From Rhizobiales bacterium CCH3-A5 (GTDB lineage: Bacteria > Pseudomonadota > Alphaproteobacteria > Rhizobiales > Beijerinckiaceae): a DNA stretch of 11,359 nt. The stretch covers positions 1 to 11,359 of the forward strand of contig LSIB01000083.1 of the NCBI GenBank assembly GCA_001556025.1. The letters run 5' to 3'. The notes under the pieces were generated by a model. The model was not told the origin of the DNA. It saw nothing but the letters and a program-made list of their open reading frames with translations, and ran no database searches. Both the position numbers and the translations under genes were made by a program. Below are positions 1 through 6,195 of the stretch, piece after piece. Positions within the stretch are counted from its first letter, which is position 1. Each line of letters begins with the position of its first letter.

Positions 1-29
1 CATCGACACCTATTGGTGTATGCATATCA

Positions 30-56
30 CTATCGATAATTACCTCTTATCGATAG
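30..56. repeat. Perfect inverted repeat, candidate tyrosine-recombinase core site (dif-like)
   Basis: The left arm CTATCGATAA (30-39) and right arm TTATCGATAG (47-56) are exact reverse complements, separated by the 7-bp spacer TTACCTC. Two arms of about 10 bp around a 6-8 bp spacer, with inner arm ends reading ATAA and TTAT, is the layout of Xer/dif and related tyrosine-recombinase crossover sites. The repeat lies 114 bp upstream of a tyrosine recombinase gene in an AT-rich island of otherwise GC-rich DNA. A smaller hairpin, ACACC-tatt-GGTGT (6-19), and the palindrome TATGCATA (19-26) lie beside it and could be accessory or regulatory sites. The inverted repeat is seen directly; recombination-site function is inferred. 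It could instead be an operator for the recombinase gene. Confidence 0.5.
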
Positions 57-170
57 CGATGGACATGGTGCCGGAAATCGGCGATTCTGGCGCTCCGGAA
101 GGCCGCCGGCGCCGTCTCCCGGGCTTCCGGTCGACGAAATCGGCCCTCGCGAACCGCACCAGGAGCAGCC

Positions 171-1340
171 GTGGCCTCGATATCCCTGCTCTCGGCCGAG
201 ACCGAAACGCGGCGCGCCCTGCAGCTCGACGCGCTGGCGGGCATTTTGCCGATGGAGCGCCGAGATCAGCTCGCAAAAATCCTGACCGATGACGACGTCG
301 CAACGCTTCGGCACTTGGCCAAGGAAGGCATGGGTGAGAACTCGCTGCGCGCGCTCGCCTCGGATCTGGCCTATCTCGAGGCCTGGTCGATCGCAGCGAT
401 AGGCTCACCTCTGCCCTGGCCTGCGCCAGAGGCGCTGGCGCTAAAGTTTTTGGCCCATCACCTCTGGGACCCGGCGAAGCGCGCCGAAGATGCTTCGCAC
501 GGCATGCCCACCGACGTCGAAGCCACTCTGCGCGCCGGCGACCATCTGCGAGCTGAGGGCCCGCACGCCAGCACGACCGTGAAGCGCCGCCTTGCCCACT
601 GGGCGACCCTGCACCGCTGGAAGGGACTTGAGAGCCCGCTCGGCACGCCGACAATCCGCACCAGCGTGCGCTTGGCGGTCAGGGCCAGCGCCCGCCCGCG
701 GCGGCGAAAGAGCAAGCGCGCGGTGACGCGCGACATTCTGGACCGGCTGATCGCGACCTGCCAGTCCGATCGGCTCGCCGACACGCGCGATCTCGCCATC
801 CTGCTTTTGGCCTTCGCCTCGGGCGGACGACGGCGCAGCGAGGTCGCAAGGCTACGGCTCGAGCAGCTCACCGTTGAAGCCGACGTGCTGCTCGATCCCG
901 ATGATCCAAACTCACCCCGCCTGCCCTGCATGGCGATCGCGCTCGGCCGAACCAAAACCGCCCAGGCCGACGACGATGACTCCCGGGTGCTGCTGATCGG
1001 GGCGCCCGTCATCGCGTTGCGCGAATGGATCGAGCGGGCGGATATCAAGAAGGGCGCGGTGTTTCGGGCGATCGACCGCTGGGAGGCGATCGAGAATCGC
1101 GCGCTGACGCCTCAGGCGATCAACCTGATCCTGAAGCGGCGCTGCGCGCTGGCCGGGCTCGATCCGGAAGAGTTTTCCGCGCATGGGCTGCGCTCAGGCT
1201 ATCTGACCGAAGCCGCCCGCGCCGGGGTCACCCTGCCCGCTGCCATGCGCCAGTCGCAGCATCGCTCGGTCCAGCAGGCCGCCCGCTACTACAACGATGC
1301 CGACCAGGCGCTGGGCAAGGCCGCAAGGCTGGCGATCTAA
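171..1340 (+). CDS. Tyrosine recombinase / site-specific integrase
   Basis: This 389-residue protein of the phage-integrase (tyrosine recombinase) family cuts and rejoins DNA through a 3'-phosphotyrosine intermediate. The C-terminal catalytic domain shows the expected signature: the first Arg in the GGRRRSEVARL stretch (about residue 220), a Lys in GRTKTA, the HGLR box (H338, R341), H364 and the nucleophile Y373 nine residues later. The N-terminal half (about 30-170) fits a SAM-like core-binding domain. The start is GTG at 171, backed by AGGAG at 161-165 with 5 bases of spacing; no earlier in-frame start fits as well. The length is normal for the family and the gene looks intact. On a repABC replicon next to a dif-like palindrome, resolving plasmid dimers is a plausible role; integration of a mobile element is the alternative. 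Family assignment is sure, role is inferred. Confidence 0.9.
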   Translation: MASISLLSAETETRRALQLDALAGILPMERRDQLAKILTDDDVATLRHLAKEGMGENSLRALASDLAYLEAWSIAAIGSPLPWPAPEALALKFLAHHLWDPAKRAEDASHGMPTDVEATLRAGDHLRAEGPHASTTVKRRLAHWATLHRWKGLESPLGTPTIRTSVRLAVRASARPRRRKSKRAVTRDILDRLIATCQSDRLADTRDLAILLLAFASGGRRRSEVARLRLEQLTVEADVLLDPDDPNSPRLPCMAIALGRTKTAQADDDDSRVLLIGAPVIALREWIERADIKKGAVFRAIDRWEAIENRALTPQAINLILKRRCALAGLDPEEFSAHGLRSGYLTEAARAGVTLPAAMRQSQHRSVQQAARYYNDADQALGKAARLAI

Positions 1341-1396
1341 GTTTTCTTTCGGGGACGACACCCTTCATGTTTTCGGCAGTCAATGGAGTTGCCGTC

Positions 1397-1687
1397 ATGC
1401 CGCTGAACGATGACAAGCGACAAACATTCAACGCGCAGCTCGACCAGGCCATCAATGCGGCCAAGGCGGCCCTGGGACCCGTGTTCGATGGCGGCGCCTA
1501 CGACCTTCCCGAAGACGAGCTGTCGCTGCTGTCGGAGGTCTCGTTCAAGCTCGGGATGCTGCGCATCGTCATCATCGACAGAAATCTGATCGCCGACCAG
1601 GTCGAGGCGCGCTGGCAGCAGGAGAAAGCGCGCCGAACCGCGGCCCTGTTCCGCCTGGAACAGCGTTCTTCAAACCCTCCCCGGTAG
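1397..1687 (+). CDS. Small hypothetical protein (96 aa)
   Basis: I do not recognise this family. The 96-residue product is soluble, with no signal peptide or membrane segment. It looks largely helical, with charged and Ala-rich stretches (an N-terminal DDKRQTFNAQLDQAINAAKAAL region, 5-26, and a C-terminal QVEARWQQEKARRTAALFRL region) and an acidic centre. The ATG at 1397 has GGAG at 1385-1388, 8 bases upstream. An in-frame ATG at 1367, 26 bases after the recombinase stop, would add 10 residues and has GGGGA upstream, so the start is not certain. It follows the recombinase in the same direction and may share its transcript. Its stop lies 3 bp from the stop of the convergent cysteine-rich gene. 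Reality rests on the ribosome-binding site, codon use and neat packing. Confidence 0.62.
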   Translation: MPLNDDKRQTFNAQLDQAINAAKAALGPVFDGGAYDLPEDELSLLSEVSFKLGMLRIVIIDRNLIADQVEARWQQEKARRTAALFRLEQRSSNPPR

Positions 1688-1690
1688 CCT

Positions 1691-2026
1691 CTATCGACAG
1701 TGGCGGGGATCGAACCCGTGCGTCAAAGCGCGACGCGGAGCACACAAACCGCCCGACGACTGCTGCTGCCAGGAACATTCATGCGCGCGCGGGCAATCGA
1801 ATTCGCGACGACGCATCGGATCGTTCAGGTGTGGCCAGGCCCCACCCTGCCCAGCCGAGGCCATCGCAACCTCGCCGGTCGCAACGCGTCCGGCCTGACA
1901 GATTGTTCTGTCGAACCAACGGCAGCCCTCGCGCTCGCACCGCGCATTGACCGCCCCGCTGAAGCGCGACCCGTCTGCCGCGAAGAGCGGACACATGGTT
2001 GCCGGGCAGAAGAGGCTGGCCGTCAT
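1691..2026 (-). CDS. Cysteine-rich hypothetical protein (111 aa)
   Basis: This 111-residue protein has nine cysteines (residues 7, 12, 30, 35, 43, 78, 84, 95 and 110). They include a CP-x3-MCP-like start, CEREGCRWF, DCPRAHEC and LCAPR elements. This suggests a metal-binding or disulfide-rich fold such as zinc fingers or an Fe-S site; I cannot name the family. There is no signal peptide, so a cytoplasmic metal-binding protein is more likely than an exported one. The start ATG at 2026 overlaps the stop of the upstream gene as ATGA, which argues strongly for a real, translationally coupled pair. A longer reading in the same frame from 2137 would overlap that gene by over 100 bases and is rejected. 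Its C-terminal codons (GFDPR) mimic a tRNA T-arm by chance. Confidence 0.6.
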   Translation of the reverse strand: MTASLFCPATMCPLFAADGSRFSGAVNARCEREGCRWFDRTICQAGRVATGEVAMASAGQGGAWPHLNDPMRRREFDCPRAHECSWQQQSSGGLCAPRRALTHGFDPRHCR

Positions 2027-2325
2027 TGCGCTTCTGAGCCGGCCGCGTTGCCGAGCGCGACCATCTCGACGCTCGCGCTCGCCGAGATCGAACAGCTTTG
2101 CTCGGCGCGCAGCGAAGAACCCTGCCCTTCCAGCCAATGCTCGACCGCCGTCGCCCGCGCGGGTCCAATGTTCTTTTCCGCCTCGAGCTCGACTCGGCTA
2201 TAGGCTGCCGCGATCCGCACCAGATTGGCCGCTCTTTCGCGAGAGTTGCGTCCCCCAAGCGCCGCGTGGCGGCCTGCGAGCAGTACGGTGAGGATCGCGC
2301 GCGACAGCTTTGCCATGCCAGCCAT
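2023..2325 (-). CDS. Small hypothetical protein with HhH-like motif
   Basis: The 100-residue product has a basic, helical N-terminus (about 1-45, including RERAANLVRIAAAYS) followed by ELEAEKNIGPARATAVEHWLE. The IGPARATAVEHWL segment resembles a helix-hairpin-helix, a non-specific DNA-binding element. The last 30 residues are Ser/Ala-rich. The family is not recognised. ATG 2325 is chosen because GAGGG lies about 7 bases upstream; a GTG at 2328 is possible. It starts 85 bp after the repC stop on the same strand, so it may be read from the rep operon, and it overlaps the following cysteine-rich gene by four bases (ATGA). The context suggests a plasmid-maintenance accessory, but no function can be assigned. 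Confidence 0.6.
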   Translation of the reverse strand: MAGMAKLSRAILTVLLAGRHAALGGRNSRERAANLVRIAAAYSRVELEAEKNIGPARATAVEHWLEGQGSSLRAEQSCSISASASVEMVALGNAAGSEAQ

Positions 2326-2409
2326 CACAAGCCCTCAGGACGGTGCCTGCAAGGCCTCGATCGGCCTCAGCACAACATCCAGACCGAGCGTGGCTGCGCC
2401 GCATCACCC

Positions 2410-3639
2410 TCAGGCCCGCTTCTTCTCGCGCCGCCGGCTGCCGATCAGCGCCATCAGCATCGGCCCGAGCGAGAATTCCGCCGCTTGGGCCTTTCGCGTC
2501 AACTCGCGCAGATAGCCGCCCGCGCTGGAGATCGCCTCGCCGCGCTGAAGGATCGCCGCCACGACGATCGAGGCCTGGACCTTGTCCATGACGCCGATCG
2601 CTTCCTCCCAGGCGCTGGGACTGATCCCCAGCATGGGCCGGACGACAGCGACGGTCGCCAAAAAGTCGCGCCAATTCGCAATCCCACCCTTCGAATACTC
2701 GATCAGGTCGGGACAGGCGTCCAAAACCATGCCGAGCGGGAACGATCCTTCCGGCACCCGCTTCGGTTCCGGCACGATCTCCAAACCAGCCCCCCTGCTT
2801 TCTGGAAAGCGAGGTTCAAGATCAACAGGGGAGTCTGGTTTTGAATTCTGTATGTGACGCTCACTCTGAGACTCATTGCCGCTCATACTTTGAGTTTTAA
2901 CGTGATTTTCCAGCAGGTTGAGGATTTCGTCGGCCAAGAGCGAGAGTTCGTCGGCGATCGGCTCCAGGGCTTGTCGCGTAGCGCTGCGCGGAATCCGCAC
3001 CATGATGCCACGATAGAGCTGGTGGATCTCCGCCCAGTCGGCCGGCCCCTGCCCTGCCAGTTGCGCCGGGACGCCCTCCTCGATCCCCGTCGCGATCATT
3101 TTCGCAATGTCGCGCCGGCAGATCGTGATCCGCTCGCGGACGAGGCGCAGCGCCCGCGCTTCGGCCTCGACCTCGGCCGCCAGCGCTTCGAATTCCTCGG
3201 CCCGCACGACGAGCGGGGCCAGGTCGAAGCCAAAGGCGAACTCGATCTCCCCTGTGCTGCCCTTGCGGGCGTAGCGCTTGCCGTTGGGGCTGTCGCGCCG
3301 GATGATCAGGCCGGCGTCAACCAAAGCCGCCAGATGGCGCCTGAGCGTCGCCATCGGCATGCCGTGCGCCCGCAGGCTGAGCTGGTGGTTCGAAGGAAAG
3401 ACGACGAGGCCTTCGCCCGTCAGGACGGTTTCGGGGTGGAAGGACAATAGCGCGTCCAGCACGGCCAGAGTGCGCTCAGGCACACCCAAAGCATTCTTGG
3501 CTGTGCAGATCGCCCGAAAGATGTTCCATTTGTGGACTGCCTTTTCCGGCGGTCGCGTCTTTGCGCTCGCCTGGCTCGCCACATGTGCAAGCGTCAGCGA
3601 TCGCCGCCCAAAGGGCGTCGTCGAGGGTCGTGTTTCCAT
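2410..3639 (-). CDS. repC: Plasmid replication initiator RepC
   Basis: RepC, 409 residues, is the replication initiator of repABC plasmids. It binds within its own coding sequence to open the origin. The N-terminal domain (about 10-180) carries the diagnostic winged-helix region, with the segments FPSNHQLSLRAHG (81-93), TLRRHLAALVDAGLI and RRDSPNGKRYARK. A variable linker rich in Ser, Asn and Gln follows (about 245-290), then a conserved C-terminal domain (about 300-409) ending in a basic tail. The length is normal. The start is ATG 3639, with GAGG and AAGG elements just upstream, both inside a potential hairpin (see 3645-3662). It is the last rep gene, 191 bp behind repB. Expression is expected to be limited by RepA/RepB repression of the operon promoter and by the antisense RNA in the gap. 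Confidence 0.95.
   Translation of the reverse strand: METRPSTTPFGRRSLTLAHVASQASAKTRPPEKAVHKWNIFRAICTAKNALGVPERTLAVLDALLSFHPETVLTGEGLVVFPSNHQLSLRAHGMPMATLRRHLAALVDAGLIIRRDSPNGKRYARKGSTGEIEFAFGFDLAPLVVRAEEFEALAAEVEAEARALRLVRERITICRRDIAKMIATGIEEGVPAQLAGQGPADWAEIHQLYRGIMVRIPRSATRQALEPIADELSLLADEILNLLENHVKTQSMSGNESQSERHIQNSKPDSPVDLEPRFPESRGAGLEIVPEPKRVPEGSFPLGMVLDACPDLIEYSKGGIANWRDFLATVAVVRPMLGISPSAWEEAIGVMDKVQASIVVAAILQRGEAISSAGGYLRELTRKAQAAEFSLGPMLMALIGSRRREKKRA
2815..2920. other. oriV: Putative replication origin (oriV) inside repC
   Basis: This stretch of repC, encoding the Ser/Asn/Gln-rich linker, is clearly AT-richer than the rest of the gene, with runs such as GGTTTTGAATTC and GAGTTTTAACGTG. 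In studied repABC plasmids the origin lies in an AT-rich patch in the middle of repC and the initiator acts in cis on it. The composition dip is seen here; origin function is inferred from the family. Exact borders and initiator-binding repeats cannot be set by eye. Confidence 0.55.
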
Positions 3640-3644
3640 GATCC

Positions 3645-3662
3645 TTGCCTCGTTTAGGGCAA
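3645..3662 (-). promoter_or_regulatory. repC leader hairpin overlapping the ribosome-binding site
   Basis: On the minus strand TTGCC (3662-3658) and GGCAA (3649-3645) form a 5-bp stem around an 8-base loop, 5 bases before the repC ATG. The proximal arm and loop contain the GAGG and AAGG Shine-Dalgarno candidates, so folding could limit repC translation. A second hairpin, CGCCG-TTT-CGGCG (3687-3675), lies just upstream. Control of repC by leader structure and antisense RNA is established for repABC plasmids; these particular stems are my reading. Confidence 0.4.
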
Positions 3663-3707
3663 AGAAATCCTGCTCGCCGAAACGGCGCTGAATCTCACAC
3701 GAGACTC

Positions 3708-3736
3708 TTGACGGTGATTCGTGGAAGTGCGATTCT
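3708..3736 (+). promoter_or_regulatory. Promoter of the antisense RNA
   Basis: TTGACG (3708-3713) is a near-consensus -35 box. A weaker -10 candidate, GATTCT (3731-3736), follows after 17 bases. The placement predicts a start near 3743, about 45 bases before an intrinsic terminator on the same strand, as expected for a repABC counter-transcribed RNA. Confidence 0.55.
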
Positions 3737-3742
3737 CAGACT

Positions 3743-3790
3743 GCCAGGAATGAGAAGGGCTTCCGGAACATCGTTTCGGGGGCCTTTTTC
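3743..3790 (+). ncRNA. Counter-transcribed antisense RNA (incA/ctRNA) of repABC
   Basis: Nearly all studied repABC replicons encode a small RNA of roughly 50-60 nt in the repB-repC gap, antisense to the rep mRNA. It inhibits repC expression and determines incompatibility. Here the plus strand of that gap has a TTGACG promoter followed by a 12-bp stem with a 3-base loop and a T-run, giving an RNA of about 47 nt (predicted start near 3743, end near 3790). The 5' end is a prediction; position, strand and terminator all fit. The target is the repC leader transcribed from the opposite strand. Confidence 0.75.
3758..3789 (+). terminator. Intrinsic terminator of the antisense RNA
   Basis: GGCTTCCGGAAC (3758-3769) pairs with GTTTCGGGGGCC (3773-3784) across the loop ATC: 12 pairs, three of them G-U. 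TTTTT follows (3785-3789), a textbook intrinsic terminator on the plus strand. In the rep mRNA the complementary sequence can also fold, and this is the region expected to contact the antisense RNA. Confidence 0.85.
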
Positions 3791-3830
3791 TTTGCTTCAA
3801 ACGCTCCTTTCCGTGTTGATAGTACGCGGT

Positions 3831-4814
3831 TCACGCCCCTGCGCGGCGTTTGAACGCCGCGTAGATTTCAGGAATAGTCTCGACGAGATAAGCACCAAAA
3901 TCTGCGGCTACCTTCTTGTCGATCGTAACGGTCAGCGCTTTTGGATCATCGCGAATGCTGGCGATGCGAAGGCCGTCGTCAGATCTCCATATCGTCGGCC
4001 GTACGGCCTTTGCTTTCTTTGGCGCCGCGCCCTCGAAGATCTTGCTGAACCGCTCATCTGAACTCAATGTAGAGAACTGTGCCGCAGCCATCGCTTTACG
4101 CGCCTTTTCAATGGCAGCTGCGCCGTCAAGCCTCGCTGACAACTCAATCCAACGATCGCGCCCAGCCTTCGGCGCAGGCCCGATAGCCTCGATAACGTCG
4201 TTGGGAATTCTGACGGCCGAGGAGATCAGCCGGGACAGGCCGGACTTGTCGACCGACAAAGCCGCCATGATCGTCTCGCGGTCAAATCCCCCTTCTTCTA
4301 GGCGCGCTGCGAAGAGGGCCTTCTCGATAAAGGATAGATCCGTACGCGCGCTGTTTTCCTGCCCCTGAGCAACGACTAACTGCTCATTCGAAAGAGGCTT
4401 GACGATAGCTCGAACGGTCTGCCCGAGTTCCTTCAGCGCTCGTAGCCGGCGCCTGCCATAGGCTATTTGATATCGGCCCTCGTGGTCTGGATGGGGGCGC
4501 ACCAGGATTGGCACCTGCTGGCCATGTTCTCGAATAGACGCCACCAGAAGCTTGTGGTCGTCGCCTGTGTCTGCCAGACGATCGGCGATCAGTGACGCGT
4601 CAATCACGTCGGTTGCAAGGTCGAGTACCGCGTGCGCCTTCAGCTGTTCGATCGAACGCGTAACCGCGCCAATGGCACCACCTCGCGGGCCAAATGCGCT
4701 CGATTGCATGCCTTGGATTGGCTGTGTCGGGCTCGCAGGTTGCGGCGCCACAGCTGAGTTGCCGGCCGGCAACTTTTCATCCAGTAGCCCGGCCAAGAGG
4801 TTCTTGCGTGCCAT
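3831..4814 (-). CDS. repB: Plasmid partition protein RepB (ParB family)
   Basis: RepB, 327 residues, is the ParB-type centromere-binding protein of the repABC operon. It loads at parS and works with the RepA ATPase to segregate replicon copies; with RepA it also represses the operon. The N-terminal part has the RepB start MARKNLLAGLLDEK. The ParB nuclease-like domain spans about 55-160 with box I GRRRLRALKELG (120-131), followed by box II-like ENSARTDLSFIEKALFAARL (153-172). The helix-turn-helix is around ETIMAALSVDKSGLSRLIS (180-198). A C-terminal dimerisation region follows. The ATG overlaps the repA stop by one base (TGATG), pointing to translational coupling. A parS palindrome is embedded in codons 14-19. 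Confidence 0.95.
   Translation of the reverse strand: MARKNLLAGLLDEKLPAGNSAVAPQPASPTQPIQGMQSSAFGPRGGAIGAVTRSIEQLKAHAVLDLATDVIDASLIADRLADTGDDHKLLVASIREHGQQVPILVRPHPDHEGRYQIAYGRRRLRALKELGQTVRAIVKPLSNEQLVVAQGQENSARTDLSFIEKALFAARLEEGGFDRETIMAALSVDKSGLSRLISSAVRIPNDVIEAIGPAPKAGRDRWIELSARLDGAAAIEKARKAMAAAQFSTLSSDERFSKIFEGAAPKKAKAVRPTIWRSDDGLRIASIRDDPKALTVTIDKKVAADFGAYLVETIPEIYAAFKRRAGA
4758..4773. other. parS: parS centromere site within repB
   Basis: GTTGCCGGCCGGCAAC is a perfect 16-bp palindrome and fits the repABC parS pattern GTTNNNNGCNNNNAAC. It lies in the 5' coding part of repB and is identical to the site at 6150-6165. The identity extends to 22 bp when one copy is reversed. It is the expected binding site of RepB. 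Confidence 0.85.
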
Positions 4815-6022
4815 CAGCCTCGGCCCCAGGCAGAGAGGACCAGCTGCTCGATTTCGCCATTGACGTTGTCCAACGCCTCGATCGCTCGGTCATAGGTCGA
4901 ACGGGTGAACTGGTCGCGGCTGATCTCGTAAAGCGTCTGCTTAGTAATGCCAGCATCCGAAATGGCCGTGCTCTTCAGCATGGGATAGTTCAAGACATGT
5001 TCCCCAAACATGGAGCGCATGAACGACATCATCTGGTTTTGAGGGCCGTCGCCGGGCTCATATCGGGTGACGAGATATCGCATCCAGTCATAGCCCATGT
5101 TGCCGCCGGCAGTTGCGACGACGCTGAGCAGATCGGATGTCATGATGAGGAACTGGCACATCGACATGACGTCGAGCATTTGCGGATGAACCGTCACGAG
5201 CACCGCCGTCGCGCAACACAGGGCTGACAGCGTCAGGAAACCGAGTTGGGGAGGGCAATCGACGACGACGATGTCATAATCGTCTGCGACCGATGCCAGC
5301 GCCGCATCCATCCGCGTAAAGAACATCGTCTCAAGCTGCTTCTGGCCCATGAGCGCTTTCGGAGTTTCGTGTTCAAACTCCATCAGCTCGAGATTGCCCG
5401 GCACCAAATCGAGATTGGCAAAGTAGGTTTTCCTGATGACCTCTTTCAGATCCCGGCGCTGTTCGTCATAGCGGATCGCTCCGTAGAGGGTCTGATTGTC
5501 GCCGACGTCGAATTCCGGTTGGAAACCGTGGAGCGCCGAGAGGCTAGCTTGCGGGTCAAGATCAATCGCTAGGACGCGGTAGCCGCGCAAAGCATGATAC
5601 TGAGCCAGATGGGCCGCAGTCGTCGTTTTGCCACTGCCCCCTTTGAAGTTAACCACGGTGATGACCTGCAAATGCTCGTCGCGGTCACGACGCGGGATAT
5701 ACTTGCGATCGGCTTTTCCACCGATATCGAGAAATTCTCGGAGCGCTTGGATATCTTCGACAGTGTATGACCGCCGTCCTTGCCGGCCGACATCCACCTG
5801 CGGGCCTTTGCCTTCGAGAGACAGTCGCCGCAGGTAGCCGTCATTTATTCCAATCAGCTTGGCGGCTTCGATTGACGAAAAGCGCCTGAGCGTCTTGCGG
5901 GCTTCAGGCGGGAAGAGCTGGAGTCGGTGAGCTTGCAGCTTAGACGACAACTCGCGCGCGTGAGCGCCGACCAACTCGTGGATCGCCTTCTTGGACTGGA
6001 CAGGATTGAAGGCGGGTTCCAC
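4814..6022 (-). CDS. repA: Plasmid partition ATPase RepA (ParA family)
   Basis: RepA, 402 residues, is the Walker-type partition ATPase and autorepressor of repABC operons. It moves RepB-parS complexes over the nucleoid and, in its ADP/ATP-bound forms, represses the operon promoter. The N-terminal region contains the family phrase TLRRFSSIEAAKLIGINDGYLRRLSLEGKG (44-73), a MerR-like helix-turn-helix. The deviant Walker A is KGGSGKTT (127-134), followed by IDLDPQASLS (153-162) and the Walker B-like VVVDCPPQLG (252-261). The length is typical. The assigned start is GTG 6022; the ribosome-binding site is weak (GCGAGA) and no better in-frame start was found, so the exact N-terminus is the least certain part. 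It is first in repA-repB-repC, with 173 bp of regulatory DNA upstream that holds a second parS. Confidence 0.95.
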   Translation of the reverse strand: MEPAFNPVQSKKAIHELVGAHARELSSKLQAHRLQLFPPEARKTLRRFSSIEAAKLIGINDGYLRRLSLEGKGPQVDVGRQGRRSYTVEDIQALREFLDIGGKADRKYIPRRDRDEHLQVITVVNFKGGSGKTTTAAHLAQYHALRGYRVLAIDLDPQASLSALHGFQPEFDVGDNQTLYGAIRYDEQRRDLKEVIRKTYFANLDLVPGNLELMEFEHETPKALMGQKQLETMFFTRMDAALASVADDYDIVVVDCPPQLGFLTLSALCCATAVLVTVHPQMLDVMSMCQFLIMTSDLLSVVATAGGNMGYDWMRYLVTRYEPGDGPQNQMMSFMRSMFGEHVLNYPMLKSTAISDAGITKQTLYEISRDQFTRSTYDRAIEALDNVNGEIEQLVLSAWGRG

Positions 6023-6195
6023 AGCGATCTCGCGTAAACACGGAAAGTAGCGCGCATAGCGCCGATTGCCGTGACAAGATCACCCGATTCCCTGAGTCTG
6101 GCAAGCGATTAAGGGTTAATGAGTGGTTAACACATGGGCGCCTGAAAAAGTTGCCGGCCGGCAACTCGCCGATTCCAAATCGGCGGGTGCCTGCG
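6023..6195 (-). promoter_or_regulatory. repA upstream control region with GGTTAA direct repeats
   Basis: This gap between vapC and repA must hold the repABC promoter and operator. On the plus strand GGTTAA occurs at 6114-6119 and 6125-6130, exactly 11 bp apart (about one helical turn), next to the parS at 6150-6165. Such phased repeats could be bound by RepA or a host factor. On the repA strand a weak promoter candidate is TTGCCA (6107-6102) with GATCTT 17 bases on. The repeats are seen; regulatory function is inferred, and the promoter call is weak. Confidence 0.4.
6150..6165. other. parS: parS centromere site upstream of repA
   Basis: This is a second exact copy of GTTGCCGGCCGGCAAC, in the repA promoter region about 128 bp before the repA start. 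Compared with the repB copy, its flanks match in reverse orientation (GAG on one side, TTTT on the other). Two parS sites flanking repA suit both partition and operon repression by RepA/RepB. Confidence 0.85.

Noticed and set aside
20..292. A plus-strand frame from ATG 20 running through the inverted repeat into the recombinase gene.
   Set aside because: No ribosome-binding site, Arg-rich composition, and it overlaps the well-supported GTG start at 171.
1700..1720. A tRNA T-arm-like sequence (minus strand GGGTTCGATCCC) that could mark a tRNA fragment or att site for the recombinase.
   Set aside because: No matching acceptor, D or anticodon arms were found upstream. The bases are the codons for GFDPR near the end of the cysteine-rich gene, so the likeness is by chance.
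1700..2203. A 167-residue plus-strand frame opposite the cysteine-rich gene.
   Set aside because: The minus-strand pair is favoured by the ATGA overlap, a ribosome-binding site and coherent protein composition; this frame has none of these.
2098..2844. A 248-residue plus-strand open frame over the 3' half of repC and the HhH-like gene.
   Set aside because: It is antisense to repC and has a shadow-frame composition with no recognisable family.
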